Shown: in pieces, positions 1 through 8,084 of the stretch
How the letters are laid out: each line of letters begins with the position of its first letter
Position numbering within the stretch: the stretch's first letter is position 1
Source of the DNA: Mycobacteroides sp. LB1
GTDB lineage: Bacteria; Actinomycetota; Actinomycetes; Mycobacteriales; Mycobacteriaceae
Assembly: GCF_013449725.1 (NCBI RefSeq)
Contig: NZ_JACCFF010000003.1
Span: forward strand, 248,001 to 312,000
DNA: 64,000 nt
Direction of reading: 5' to 3'
The notes under the pieces: model-generated
Databases searched by the model: none
The model's input: the letters and a program-made list of their open reading frames with translations, nothing else
What the model was told of the DNA's origin: nothing
Translations under genes and position numbers: made by a program

Positions 1-682
1 GCTCAACCTCGTCCAGATCCAACGGAGTCAGCCCGTGCACATCCATGGCGCGAGCGAGCAAGAGGTCGGCCAGCTCGGGATTGCGCGCCAGGCATGGGCC
101 GTGCATGTAGGTGGCGATCACGCTGCCCTGCACCACGCCATCGATGTTGTCTCCGGCGCGATTTCCCGCTCCGCGGGTCACCTTGGACAACGGTGCCGCT
201 GCCGGCCCCAGAACCGTTCCGCCGCGGTGGTTCTCGAATCCGGTGAGGGTGGCCTCGAGCTCGGCCATGATGGGGACACCGGACAGTTCGCCGATGGTGC
301 GTTTGGCCTGCGGGCTGGTGGTGACATCGAGCATTCCGACGCCCTCAACCCGTTCACCCGATGATGTTTCGTACCAATGCCCGAGAACCTGGATGGCCGC
401 GCAGATCGCCAGCACCGGTGCGCCGCGTTCGGCCGCGCGTTGTAGTCCCGGGTGTGCGATGAGATGACGGGTGGCGAGCCGCTGCGCGTAGTCCTCGGCA
501 CCGCCGAGGGTGTACACGTCGAGGGAATCGGGGACAGGGTCGGCCAGGGTGATCTCGACGATTTCGGCGTCGATGCCGCGCATCCGCAGCCGTTGCCGCA
601 ACACCACGGCATTGCCGGAATCGCCGTAGGTGCCCATGACGTCGGGGAGTACCAGGCCTATACGGACGGTGGATTGGCTCAT
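1..682 (-). CDS. gatD: GatD, glutamine amidotransferase subunit of lipid II isoglutaminyl synthase (3' end cut by window edge)
   Basis: Class I glutamine amidotransferase that supplies ammonia to MurT, which amidates the alpha-carboxylate of D-glutamate in lipid II at the inner face of the membrane. Reading leftward from the ATG at 682, the protein opens MSQSTVRIGLVLPDVMGTYG, followed by the substrate motif YTLGGAEDYA. The nucleophile lies in LAICAAIQVLG, and an ATYMHGP segment probably carries the partner histidine. About 227 codons are present, so only a few C-terminal residues should be missing. The ATG overlaps the murT stop (TCA at 679-681), indicating translational coupling within a two-gene operon. 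The pair is conserved in mycobacteria and Gram-positive cocci. Confidence 0.93.
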   Translation of the reverse strand, partial: MSQSTVRIGLVLPDVMGTYGDSGNAVVLRQRLRMRGIDAEIVEITLADPVPDSLDVYTLGGAEDYAQRLATRHLIAHPGLQRAAERGAPVLAICAAIQVLGHWYETSSGERVEGVGMLDVTTSPQAKRTIGELSGVPIMAELEATLTGFENHRGGTVLGPAAAPLSKVTRGAGNRAGDNIDGVVQGSVIATYMHGPCLARNPELADLLLARAMDVHGLTPLDLDEVE

Positions 683-1959
683 ATCGCACCATCTTTGGCC
701 AGAGCGCGGTTCAGGTTGAGGAACGCGGTGTAGTTGGCGATCACATCGACTTTGCCGGGCGGGCACGCTCGGATGGCCTGCACCGGGTCGTGATGCAGGG
801 TGTGTGTGACGCTCGCGTAGGTCAGCCGGACCGCCAAGTCGGTGCCGCGTTCTCCGGAAGCGACGACAGGGGGCACGCTGGTAGGCGCGTCATTTGGACC
901 GTTATCGCACGCGAAATGTTCGAAGTTGACATCCCACAGCCAGGACAGATCCTCCCCGTCGGGAACCTGCCCGTTGACCGCGATGACGAGCCCGTCCGCG
1001 TCGGTATCCACCATCGACAGCGCCTCTTGCCATCCGGCCGGATTCTTGGCCAGCAGTAGCCGCACCGTGTGGTCGCCGAGGTCAATGCTCCGGTATCGGC
1101 CGGCCACCTGATCGACGGCCGATACGGCGTCGACGGCGGGACCGGGGCGGGCGCCGAGCTCGACGGACGCCGCCACCGCTAGCGTGGCGTTCCCGCGGTT
1201 CGCGGTGCCGGGCAACGTCAGTGACATCGGCAGGCTGATTCCGCTGGGGCCGTAGATGCGGTCGTCGTCGAACCACCAGTTGGGATCGGGCCGCGAGAAG
1301 TCGGTTCCCGTGCTGTACCAATGGTTTCCGTCACGCATGATGAGTTCTCCGCTGCGCGGGCAGCTCACCGAATCTCCAGCCCAGCCGCCGCCGGCGGCTA
1401 CCCAGACGACATTAGGATTGTCGTACGCGGCCGATGTCATGAGAACGTCATCGCAGTTCGCCACAATCACCGCATCGCGGTGCCGGGCCAGTCCCTTGCG
1501 CAGGGTGCGTTCGATGTTGTTGATCTCGCCGACGCGGTCCAGTTGATCGCGGCTGAGATTGAGTAGCACGATGACCGCGGGGCTGACCGCATCCGCGACA
1601 TGCGGCACATGCATCTCGTCGACTTCGAGCACCGCGAGCTCGGCCTCGCGGGTGCCGGCCAGCGCCGCCACCAGACCCGCGTCCATGTTGGAGCCCTCGG
1701 TGTTGGTGGCAACCGGTCCCACGGTGGCGAGCGCGGCAGCGGTCATCCGGGTGGTGGTGGACTTGCCGTTGGTGCCGGTGATCACGACCGTGCGACGTCC
1801 GCGGCCCAACTGTGCCAGCACGGAGCTGTCCAACTTGAGCGCGATGAGCCCGCCGATCATGGAGCCCGCGCCGCGACCGCTGATCCGGGACGCCCAGCGT
1901 GCCGAACGTCCGGCGGCCAGCGCGATCCGGCCGCGCACCGAGAGGTGGTCGATGGGCAT
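679..1959 (-). CDS. murT: MurT, Mur ligase-like subunit of lipid II isoglutaminyl synthase
   Basis: ATP-dependent ligase partner of GatD (426 aa). It activates the lipid II D-glutamate alpha-carboxylate for amidation. The Mur ligase P-loop VVITGTNGKSTTTRM is near residue 60, and the central domain contains LLNLSRDQLDRVGE. The C-terminal part matches the DUF1727 domain typical of MurT. The cysteine ribbon described in coccal MurT is degenerate: only the first cysteine, in SCPRSGEL, remains, and the positions expected to hold the other three carry other residues. The start follows a TAAACT box (1966-1971) by 6 nt, so the mRNA is probably leaderless. It overlaps gatD by 4 nt. Confidence 0.94.
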   Translation of the reverse strand: MPIDHLSVRGRIALAAGRSARWASRISGRGAGSMIGGLIALKLDSSVLAQLGRGRRTVVITGTNGKSTTTRMTAAALATVGPVATNTEGSNMDAGLVAALAGTREAELAVLEVDEMHVPHVADAVSPAVIVLLNLSRDQLDRVGEINNIERTLRKGLARHRDAVIVANCDDVLMTSAAYDNPNVVWVAAGGGWAGDSVSCPRSGELIMRDGNHWYSTGTDFSRPDPNWWFDDDRIYGPSGISLPMSLTLPGTANRGNATLAVAASVELGARPGPAVDAVSAVDQVAGRYRSIDLGDHTVRLLLAKNPAGWQEALSMVDTDADGLVIAVNGQVPDGEDLSWLWDVNFEHFACDNGPNDAPTSVPPVVASGERGTDLAVRLTYASVTHTLHHDPVQAIRACPPGKVDVIANYTAFLNLNRALAKDGAI

Positions 1960-2019
1960 TCGCGCAGTTTATTGGAGGCGGTCGAGAGGGGACGATGTCA
2001 CCGCCATCGAGCAAGCGTT

Positions 2020-2060
2020 CACTGCCCGTACGGCCGGAGGGGACAGCCGCACGGGCAGTG
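2020..2060 (-). terminator. Hairpin terminator after the Gly-rich winged-helix gene
   Basis: A perfect 10-bp inverted repeat, CACTGCCCGT (2020-2029) and ACGGGCAGTG (2051-2060), with four further inner pairs (CGGC/GCCG) after one mismatch. It lies 11 bp past the stop of the leftward gene ending at 2072 and before murT. No T-run follows, as is common for mycobacterial terminators, so this is a structural inference. Confidence 0.55.
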
Positions 2061-2071
2061 CTGAACTACTC

Positions 2072-2647
2072 CTAGGCGACAGCGCTCTGTAGCGATCGCT
2101 TGACGTCGTTGACCGTGGTCAGGAGGGTGGCGCCGGCCTCGGCCAGCTTCTCCTTCTGCTCGTCGGTGCCGGTCACGGCGATAACGCGCGCCAGGCCGGC
2201 GATCTCGGCCAGCCCCGAGCGGAGCTTGAGAACGTTGACGAGTTTCGGGAAGAGCTTGGCTCGCAGTGCCTGCGCGGTCTGGCTGGTGATGCCCCGCTTC
2301 GCGAGCAGCTTCAGGCCGAACTCGGTCAGGGTGGCCACGCCGTCATCGGTCTTAACGACGCCGCGGTGAGCTAGCCGTTCGAGAACTCGCGCGACCACAG
2401 GCTCGGGAAGGGTGATCTCACCCTCGGTGGTATCCGAGACACGCTGCACGATCTCTGCGGCACTAGCCGGCCCGTCAAGCAGCAATGAGGCGGTGACCGC
2501 GCGCTTGATTCGAAGACCGAAAGCACCGGGACCGAAAGCGCCGGGACCGAAACCCGGGCCGCCGAATCCGGGTCCGCCAAACCCGGGTCCGTCGAATCCG
2601 CCGAAACCGGAGCCGGGACCTTCGGAGCTCGTAAATGAATCAGACAT
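2072..2647 (-). CDS. Winged-helix protein with Gly/Phe-rich N-terminus
   Basis: 191 aa, function unknown. Residues 10-45 are a low-complexity run of GPGFG and GPGAFG units, encoded by short tandem DNA repeats near 2520-2600. A helical region with winged-helix character follows (KRAVTASLLLDGPASAAEIV, then VVARVLERLAHRGVVKTDDG and ATLTEFG), and the C-terminus is helical. The layout resembles PadR-type regulators with glycine-rich leaders; the PadR gene at 56757-57497 here has the same design. I infer a DNA-binding regulator. AGGAG-like sequence (GAAAAGGAGAATTAG) precedes the ATG. Two inverted repeats at 2698-2752 lie just upstream and may be operators for this gene or for the divergent MarR gene. 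Confidence 0.7.
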   Translation of the reverse strand: MSDSFTSSEGPGSGFGGFDGPGFGGPGFGGPGFGPGAFGPGAFGLRIKRAVTASLLLDGPASAAEIVQRVSDTTEGEITLPEPVVARVLERLAHRGVVKTDDGVATLTEFGLKLLAKRGITSQTAQALRAKLFPKLVNVLKLRSGLAEIAGLARVIAVTGTDEQKEKLAEAGATLLTTVNDVKRSLQSAVA

Positions 2648-2697
2648 CTAATTCTCCTTTTCTGATGATCAGGCAGCTGACCTGTCGTCGACTGAAC

Positions 2698-2752
2698 CTG
2701 TATCAACCTCCTTGATACAGGCGTCGAATCAGACATGTCAATGTTCTTGATA
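2698..2752. promoter_or_regulatory. Paired operators in a divergent promoter region
   Basis: Site 1 (2698-2720) is a perfect 9-5-9 inverted repeat, CTGTATCAA / TTGATACAG. Site 2 (2736-2752) is TGTCAA-N5-TTGATA, a 6-5-6 repeat with one mismatch. Both share the core TCAA-N5-TTGA, with centres 35 bp apart. They lie between the leftward winged-helix gene (start 2647) and the rightward MarR gene (start 2945), in the longest gene-free stretch of the window (297 bp). The arrangement suits MarR-family or PadR-like dimers. Which protein binds is not shown by sequence. Confidence 0.6.
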
Positions 2753-2944
2753 TGAGTCTCCTGAGAATTTTGCATAGGAGTGGTAATCCATTGCACTGCA
2801 ATGGCTCGCCTGTTTGGCCGATGTTGAGCCCCCGCGTGAATCCGACAGCAGGCGCGAGTCGGTCGGTCCTATTGCCTGAGTTATGCCGAGCCAATGGGCA
2901 TGAGTCTGCGTGCGTCCTGGAAGGTTCATGCCAGGATGCTTCCG

Positions 2945-3382
2945 ATGAGTGAATCCGATGAGGTCGAGCCACTGGGTTACCTGATGTTTCGGGCCGGTGC
3001 CGTGATGCGTCCGCAGGTCCTTGCTGTGCTGCGGCCACTCGGGCTCGGGATGCCGGAGTTCATGTGCTTGCGGATGCTCAACGAAAACCCTGGGCGTACC
3101 AGTGCTGAGCTGGCGCGCGAGAACAATGTCTCGGCGCAGGCGATGAATCAGGTTCTTAATGGGTTGCAGAACGTCGCATTGGTGTCCCGGCCAACGGTGC
3201 CGGCCTCGGGGCGAGCGTTACCGGCCCGGGTCACCGTCAAGGGCAAGGCGTTACTCAATCGCGTGGAGTCGGCCATCTGGGCCGCAGAGGACGAGATGTT
3301 CGGCCGACTAGGTGCCGACGATCAACGTGAACTCAGGCGGATACTTGGACGGCTGATCGACGCTGCCAGCGAAAACGGGTGA
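2945..3382 (+). CDS. MarR-family transcriptional regulator
   Basis: 145-aa winged-helix regulator. The helix-turn-helix is RTSAELARENNVSAQAMNQV (about residues 53-72), and the wing and dimer helices follow. I chose the ATG at 2945 (MSESDEVEPL) because family homology begins soon after and an AGGA lies about 8 nt upstream; in-frame ATGs at 2936, 2900 and 2894 also exist. The stop overlaps the next reading frame's upstream region. The gene faces the winged-helix gene at 2647 across the paired TCAA-N5-TTGA operators, the usual position for MarR autoregulation. Ligand unknown. Confidence 0.85.
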   Translation: MSESDEVEPLGYLMFRAGAVMRPQVLAVLRPLGLGMPEFMCLRMLNENPGRTSAELARENNVSAQAMNQVLNGLQNVALVSRPTVPASGRALPARVTVKGKALLNRVESAIWAAEDEMFGRLGADDQRELRRILGRLIDAASENG

Positions 3383-3390
3383 GCGTCTCC

Positions 3391-3425
3391 CCAACCAACC
3401 AGCCGGTTGGGTGGGCGGCTAGGGT
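3391..3425 (+). promoter_or_regulatory. TetR-type operator and -10 box before the phosphotransferase gene
   Basis: CCAACC-AGCC-GGTTGG (3395-3410) is a perfect 6-4-6 inverted repeat, preceded by an extra CCAA half (3391-3394). A TAGGGT box (3420-3425) follows, and 7 nt later comes the GTG at 3433, the spacing of a leaderless start. A nearly identical element lies at 35784-35806 before an SDR gene, so one TetR-like repressor may control both. Confidence 0.6.
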
Positions 3426-3432
3426 TACGCCT

Positions 3433-4473
3433 GTGTTCCGGGCCACAGCTGAGACCACGTCACAGGACTGGGCTGCGCTATCGGCATGGGTCACGAGACA
3501 GGGGCACGCCCTCGATGTCGAAGCGGTGCGACAGTTCTCCGGAGGCAAGGCCAATCTCAACTATCGGGTGTCTCTCGACGGCAAACCGGCCGTCTTCCGG
3601 CGTCCGCCGACAGGCCCGATTGCCGAGGGCGCCAACGATATGGCCCGCGAATGGCGGGTGCTCTCGCGGCTCAATGCAGGATTCCCACTGGCCCCGCAGG
3701 GCCTGCTGTACTGCGACGACCTCGATGTCCTGGGTACTCCCTTCCAGTTCGTCGAATACCGCGATGGGCTGGTGATCGGCGGCGAGCTGCCCGACTGCCT
3801 TCCCGGTGATGCCCCGACCCTTATCACCGCCACCCTGATCGAGGCCATGACTTCCCTGCACCGGGTGGCGCCCGAGGACGTGGGCCTCGGTGACCTCGGC
3901 AAGCCCGAGGGCTTCCTACAGCGTCAGCTCACCGGCTGGACACGCCGGGCCCACGCCGTCTGGCCCGACGGACTGCCGGGTGTCGTCACGAATCTGACCT
4001 CGCGGCTGGAACGGCAGATCCCCGAGCCCTCGGGAGTTTCGCTGCTGCACATGGATCTGAAGTTGGATAATATGCTCGTCGATCGGGAAACGTTGTCCCC
4101 CAACGCCATCATCGATTGGGATATGACCACCCGGGGCTGCCCCCTTTTCGACCTGGCGATTCTGGTGTCGTACTGGATGGAGCCCGGTGACCCGGAGTCG
4201 GTGCGTGCCGTCAATCAAATGCCCACCACCACAGCAGGTTTTGAAGGCCGGGCGGAGGTCATCGCCTCCTACTTCGCGGCGGCCGGAGCCGAAGCGCAGC
4301 CATTGCACTGGCATGCCGCCTGTGCACGGCTACGCCTGGCCGTTGCGTGGATGCAGTTGTATCGCAAATGGCAGGCCGGCGACCTCATCGGTACCGAGTA
4401 CGCAGATTTCGAAAACATTGCCATGGCCGTACTTGATTGGGCGGCAACACAATTCACCGAGGGAGAAATATGA
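3433..4473 (+). CDS. APH-family phosphotransferase paired with acyl-CoA dehydrogenase (LvaA / ACAD10-11 N-terminal domain type)
   Basis: Kinase-fold protein of about 346 aa. It carries an N-terminal FSGGKANLNYRV loop, the Brenner-type catalytic motif LLHMDLKLDNMLVD and the metal motif IIDWDM. Proteins of this kind stand beside, or are fused to, acyl-CoA dehydrogenases. In Pseudomonas LvaA and mammalian ACAD10/11 they phosphorylate the hydroxyl of 4-hydroxyacyl-CoA. I place the start at GTG 3433 rather than GTG 3379. The later start sits 7 nt after a TAGGGT box, while the earlier one would place the operator inside the gene. The stop overlaps the dehydrogenase ATG (ATGA). The 4-hydroxy acid role is inferred. 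Confidence 0.85.
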   Translation: MFRATAETTSQDWAALSAWVTRQGHALDVEAVRQFSGGKANLNYRVSLDGKPAVFRRPPTGPIAEGANDMAREWRVLSRLNAGFPLAPQGLLYCDDLDVLGTPFQFVEYRDGLVIGGELPDCLPGDAPTLITATLIEAMTSLHRVAPEDVGLGDLGKPEGFLQRQLTGWTRRAHAVWPDGLPGVVTNLTSRLERQIPEPSGVSLLHMDLKLDNMLVDRETLSPNAIIDWDMTTRGCPLFDLAILVSYWMEPGDPESVRAVNQMPTTTAGFEGRAEVIASYFAAAGAEAQPLHWHAACARLRLAVAWMQLYRKWQAGDLIGTEYADFENIAMAVLDWAATQFTEGEI

Positions 4474-5651
4474 TCGACTTCAGCGTTCCGGATGAGCTGA
4501 CCGCGAAGGCGCAGCGGGTGCGCGAGTTCGTCACCGAGACCGTGATTCCGTACGAGCGCGACCCTCGGCTCACCGCGCACGGCCCCACCGACGACCTGCG
4601 TAACGAGCTTGTCGGTAAGGCCCGGGATGCCGGTCTGCTGACCGTACAGGCGCCGGAATCCTATGGTGGTTGGGGCCTCTCGCATATCGGCCAGGCGGTG
4701 ATCTTCGAGGCTGCGGGCTGGTCAACCCTCGGCCCCATCGCCATGAACTGTGCCGCACCCGACGAGGGCAACATGTTCCTGCTCGGCAAGATCACCAATG
4801 AGGAACAGTCCGAGAAGTTCCTGCGCCCCGTCATCGAGGGACACCAGCGCTCGGCGTTCGCGATGACCGAACCCGACGGAGCCGGATCGGACCCGTCGCA
4901 GCTCAAGACCTCGGCCACCTTCGATGGCCAGAACTTCGTCATCAACGGGCGCAAGTGGCTCATCACCGGAGCGCGCGGCGCCAAGACGTGGATCATCATG
5001 GCCAACCTGGAGGCCAATGATCACCTGCCCGAGGGGCCCACGCTGTTCCTCTGTGACGGGGATACCGAAGGCATTGTGATCGAACGCATCATGAACACGA
5101 TGGACCGCAACTACGCCGAGGGGCATGCGGTCGTGCGGTTCGACAATTTGACCCTGCCGCGTGAGGCGCTGCTCGGCGAGACCGGACAGGCCTTCCGGTA
5201 CGCGCAGCTGCGTTTGGCTCCGGCCCGGCTGACGCACTGTATGCGGTGGCTCGGCGCTGCCGCCCGCGCTCAGGATATCGCGGTTGACTACGCGCGTACC
5301 CGGACCTCGTTCGGCAAGACCATCGGCGAGCACCAGGGGGTTTCCTTCATGCTCGCGGATAACGAGATCGCGCTGCACCAGTGTCGCCTCACCATCTGGC
5401 ATGCCTGTTGGATGATGGACAACGGTGCCAAGGGCCGCCACGAGAGCTCGATGGCGAAGTCGTTTGTCTCCGAAGAGCTGTTCAAGGTCACCGACCGGTG
5501 CGTCCAGGTGCTCGGTGGAATCGGTATCAGCGATGAGACACCCGTGGAAATGATCTTCCGCGATATGCGCGCGTTCCGGCTGTACGACGGCCCCACCGAG
5601 GTGCACAAGTACGCCATCGGTCGGCAGGTGCTCAGGACCCCGCGCGCCTAG
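4470..5651 (+). CDS. Acyl-CoA dehydrogenase
   Basis: FAD flavoprotein of 393 aa, close to the usual length. Recognisable blocks are AFAMTEPDGAGSDPSQL, the FAD/substrate motif FVINGRKWLITGARG, RTRTSFGKTIGEHQGVSF and the C-terminal QVLGGIGISDETPVEMIF, then DGPTEVHKYAIGR. The ATG at 4470 follows GAGGGAGAAAT and overlaps the upstream kinase stop by 4 nt. The pair matches the two halves of mammalian ACAD10/11 and Pseudomonas LvaA/LvaC, so it may dephosphorylate and isomerise 4-phosphoacyl-CoA rather than perform plain dehydrogenation. That is inference from neighbourhood. Confidence 0.9.
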   Translation: MIDFSVPDELTAKAQRVREFVTETVIPYERDPRLTAHGPTDDLRNELVGKARDAGLLTVQAPESYGGWGLSHIGQAVIFEAAGWSTLGPIAMNCAAPDEGNMFLLGKITNEEQSEKFLRPVIEGHQRSAFAMTEPDGAGSDPSQLKTSATFDGQNFVINGRKWLITGARGAKTWIIMANLEANDHLPEGPTLFLCDGDTEGIVIERIMNTMDRNYAEGHAVVRFDNLTLPREALLGETGQAFRYAQLRLAPARLTHCMRWLGAAARAQDIAVDYARTRTSFGKTIGEHQGVSFMLADNEIALHQCRLTIWHACWMMDNGAKGRHESSMAKSFVSEELFKVTDRCVQVLGGIGISDETPVEMIFRDMRAFRLYDGPTEVHKYAIGRQVLRTPRA

Positions 5652-5685
5652 ACCCGGTTGTCGGCACCCCATGCCATCCTGAGTC

Positions 5686-6669
5686 ATGCCGATCTGGGGG
5701 CAGACGCCCGACCACAGCCCCAAGTGGGTCGTGGTCGATCTGGAGACTTCCGGCTTTCAGCCGGGTCGTGCGCGCGTCATCAGTCTCGCGGCGTTGGCGG
5801 TGGATGCTGACGGGACCATCACCGACAGTGTGGTGAGTCTGCTCAACCCGGGTGTTGATCCGGGCCCGACGCATGTTCATGGACTCACCCCGGAGATGCT
5901 GGAGGGACAGCCGGAGTTCGCCGATATCGTCCCCGATCTGCTCGCGCTGCTGCGGGGTCGGACGCTGGTTGCCCATAACGTCGGGTTCGACTACTCCTTC
6001 CTGACGGCTGAGGCGGAATTGGCCGGCGCCGAGCTGCCTACCGAGGCAGTGATGTGCACGGTCGAGCTGACCCGGCGCCTCGACCTGGACACACCGAACC
6101 TGCGCCTGGAAACTCTCGCTGCGCATTGGGGGGTCGAGCAGCTCAAGGCACATGACGCCTACGACGATGCCCGGGTGCTCGCCGAGGTGCTGCCGCAGGT
6201 GCTCGACAGGGCTCGGGAACGCGGTACCTGGCTGCCGATCCGCGAGACCGGCCGCAAGCGCTGGCCCAACGGTCGTGTCACGCACGACGAGCTGCGCCCA
6301 CTTAAGACGCTGGCATCCCGTCAGCCGTGTGACTGGCTCAATCCCGGCCCGTACACGGCGGGGCAGCCGTTGGTGCAGGGCATGCGCGTTGCTCTGAGCG
6401 CCGAGGTTGCCCGCACGCATGAGGAGCTGATCGAACAGATCATGCATGCCGGCCTTGCGTATGCCGACGCGGTCGATGAGGACACTTCGATGGTGATTTG
6501 CAATCATCCAAACCCTGAGCAGGGTAAGGGGTTTCATGCTCGCTCGCTCGGTGTTCCGTTGCTGGACGACGCGACGTTCATGACGTTGGTCGGGCGTGTT
6601 GCCGGAGGCACCGATATCGAGCAGTTCACGGTTCGAAACCGCGCCGGAGCGCAGTACTCACTGTTCTGA
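5686..6669 (+). CDS. DnaQ-like DEDDh 3'-5' exonuclease with C-terminal BRCT-like domain
   Basis: 327 aa. The exonuclease motifs are all present: ExoI VVVDLETSGF (residue ~20), ExoII AHNVGFDYSFL (~100) and ExoIII HDAYDDARVL (~155). A basic linker (TGRKRWPNGRV) leads to a second domain (about 215-310; GMRVALSAEVARTHEEL, MVICNHPNPEQGKGFHARSL) that looks like a BRCT fold. This is the mycobacterial DNA polymerase III epsilon-like protein found near leuA (Rv3711c type). The role is probably repair or proofreading-related nuclease. The stop overlaps the next gene (TGATG). Confidence 0.88.
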   Translation: MPIWGQTPDHSPKWVVVDLETSGFQPGRARVISLAALAVDADGTITDSVVSLLNPGVDPGPTHVHGLTPEMLEGQPEFADIVPDLLALLRGRTLVAHNVGFDYSFLTAEAELAGAELPTEAVMCTVELTRRLDLDTPNLRLETLAAHWGVEQLKAHDAYDDARVLAEVLPQVLDRARERGTWLPIRETGRKRWPNGRVTHDELRPLKTLASRQPCDWLNPGPYTAGQPLVQGMRVALSAEVARTHEELIEQIMHAGLAYADAVDEDTSMVICNHPNPEQGKGFHARSLGVPLLDDATFMTLVGRVAGGTDIEQFTVRNRAGAQYSLF

Positions 6670-7820
6670 TGCGCCGAATCTTCTGTGTAGTTCTCGTCAT
6701 TGCGATGTTCGTCGGCGGTTGTGGAACGCGTTCGGGCATCCGTACCGCAGATCTGGACGCCGCCACATCGGCCAAGCTCGACACCGCCATCAATGAGGTG
6801 CTGGCGAGCGCCGCGGTCCCGGGTGCGATCGTTGGTGTGTGGGGGCCCAAGGGCACGTACGTACGCACCTTCGGCGTCGCGAACACCACGACCCGCGAGC
6901 CGATGCGCCCCGACTTCTACCACCGAATCGGCAGTGTGACAAAGACATTCACTGTGACCGCGGTGTTGCAACTCGTCGACGAGGGCAAGCTCGGGCTCGA
7001 TGAGCCGATTGCCAAATATGTGGCCGGGGTTCCGGGCGGAAACAAGATCACCCTGCGTGAGCTCGCCCGGATGCAGAGCGGCCTGTTCAACTATTCGATG
7101 TCTCTGGCGTTCAACCGCGACCTGGAGGCTGACCCTCGGCGCCACTACAGCCCCCAGCAGCTGCTCGACTACGCCTTCGCTCAGCCGTCCAATTTCCCGC
7201 CAGGGCAGGGCTATGAGTACAGCAATACCAATGCCGTGCTGCTGGGACAGGTCGTGGAGAAGGTCAGCGGAAAGACGCTGCCCGCATACGTACGCGAGCA
7301 CATTGCCGTTCCACTCGGCTTGAGCCACACCAGCTTTCCGGAAACCAACACCATTCCCGATCCGCATGCACAGGGTTACACGCAGCTGACGCCGACCGGA
7401 CCGCTCATCGACTCCACCGACTGGAGCCCGTCGTGGGCGTCGTGGGCGGGCGCGATGGTCTCCACGCTTGAAGATCTACGGATCTGGGTGCCTGCGTTGG
7501 CGACTGGGCAGCTTCTCAAGCCCGCTACCCAGGAGCAGCGGTTGCAGACCGCGGCTATGCCCCCGGTGCCCGACGATATCCGTTATGGCTTAGGGATTTT
7601 CGATGCTCGAGGGTGGATCGGTCACAATGGCAGCATCCCCGGTTACCAGACACTCGCCATCTACTCACCCGCCGAGCAGACCACGGTGGTGGCACTGCTC
7701 AATACCGATGTGGCCAAGCAACCCGCGCAGCCCAGCACCTTGTTCGGTACCGCGATCACCAAGGTGATCAGCCCCGACCACGTCTTCCTGTTGGAGAACG
7801 CGATTCCACAGCCGCGCTGA
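6669..7820 (+). CDS. Serine beta-lactamase-fold lipoprotein (class C / DD-peptidase-like)
   Basis: 383 aa with a lipoprotein signal peptide: charged start MRRIFCVV, hydrophobic core and lipobox FVGGC (Cys18). The catalytic SxxK is S89-V-T-K92, the YxN motif is YSN in GYEYSNTNAV, and the third motif is HNG in GWIGHNGSIPG. Such proteins hydrolyse or transfer D-Ala-D-Ala peptides or act as esterases outside the membrane; substrate cannot be told from sequence. The start codon overlaps the exonuclease stop by one base. It ends 15 bp before the convergent rpsR gene. Confidence 0.88.
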   Translation: MRRIFCVVLVIAMFVGGCGTRSGIRTADLDAATSAKLDTAINEVLASAAVPGAIVGVWGPKGTYVRTFGVANTTTREPMRPDFYHRIGSVTKTFTVTAVLQLVDEGKLGLDEPIAKYVAGVPGGNKITLRELARMQSGLFNYSMSLAFNRDLEADPRRHYSPQQLLDYAFAQPSNFPPGQGYEYSNTNAVLLGQVVEKVSGKTLPAYVREHIAVPLGLSHTSFPETNTIPDPHAQGYTQLTPTGPLIDSTDWSPSWASWAGAMVSTLEDLRIWVPALATGQLLKPATQEQRLQTAAMPPVPDDIRYGLGIFDARGWIGHNGSIPGYQTLAIYSPAEQTTVVALLNTDVAKQPAQPSTLFGTAITKVISPDHVFLLENAIPQPR

Positions 7821-7835
7821 CGCAGTGATGGGAGA

Positions 7836-8084
7836 TTAGGCGTAGGGCAGCAGTGCCATCTCGCGTGCGTTCTTGATCGCAATGGCGACCTGGCGCTGCT
7901 GTTGCACCGTCAGACCCGTCACCCGCCGCGACCGGATCTTGCCGCGCTCGGACACGAACAGTCGCAGGGTGTTGGTGTCTTTGTAGTCGACCGCCGAAAG
8001 ACCCAGCTTGGCAAAGAGATTCGGCTTGGCAGGCTTGGTGTCGTCGAGCTTGGCGCGACGATTGCGTGTGGTCTTGGCAGCCAT
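7836..8084 (-). CDS. rpsR2: Ribosomal protein bS18, zinc-independent paralogue
   Basis: 82-aa S18. The body [20 protein letters not shown] and the tail REMALLPYA are typical. There is no cysteine, so this is the C-minus form that replaces zinc-binding S18 under zinc starvation. Last gene of a four-gene unit, with its ATG overlapping the rpsN stop (TGATG). A GTG one codon upstream (8087) is an alternative start. Repression by Zur at 8816-8834 is expected. Confidence 0.93.
   Translation of the reverse strand: MAAKTTRNRRAKLDDTKPAKPNLFAKLGLSAVDYKDTNTLRLFVSERGKIRSRRVTGLTVQQQRQVAIAIKNAREMALLPYA

Noticed and set aside
2509..2610. Short tandem repeats (CCGAATCCGGGTCC-like)
   Set aside because: In-frame codons for GPGFG units; described in the gene entry, not an independent element.
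3379..3432. Phosphotransferase start at GTG 3379, overlapping the MarR stop
   Set aside because: It would translate the CCAACC operator and the TAGGGT box; GTG 3433 has the leaderless spacing seen at many other genes here.
4722..6537. Long minus-strand reading frames (300-330 codons) opposite the acyl-CoA dehydrogenase and exonuclease
   Set aside because: Their translations are Arg/His/Gly-rich without domains, while the plus strand holds clear enzymes; high GC leaves antisense frames open.
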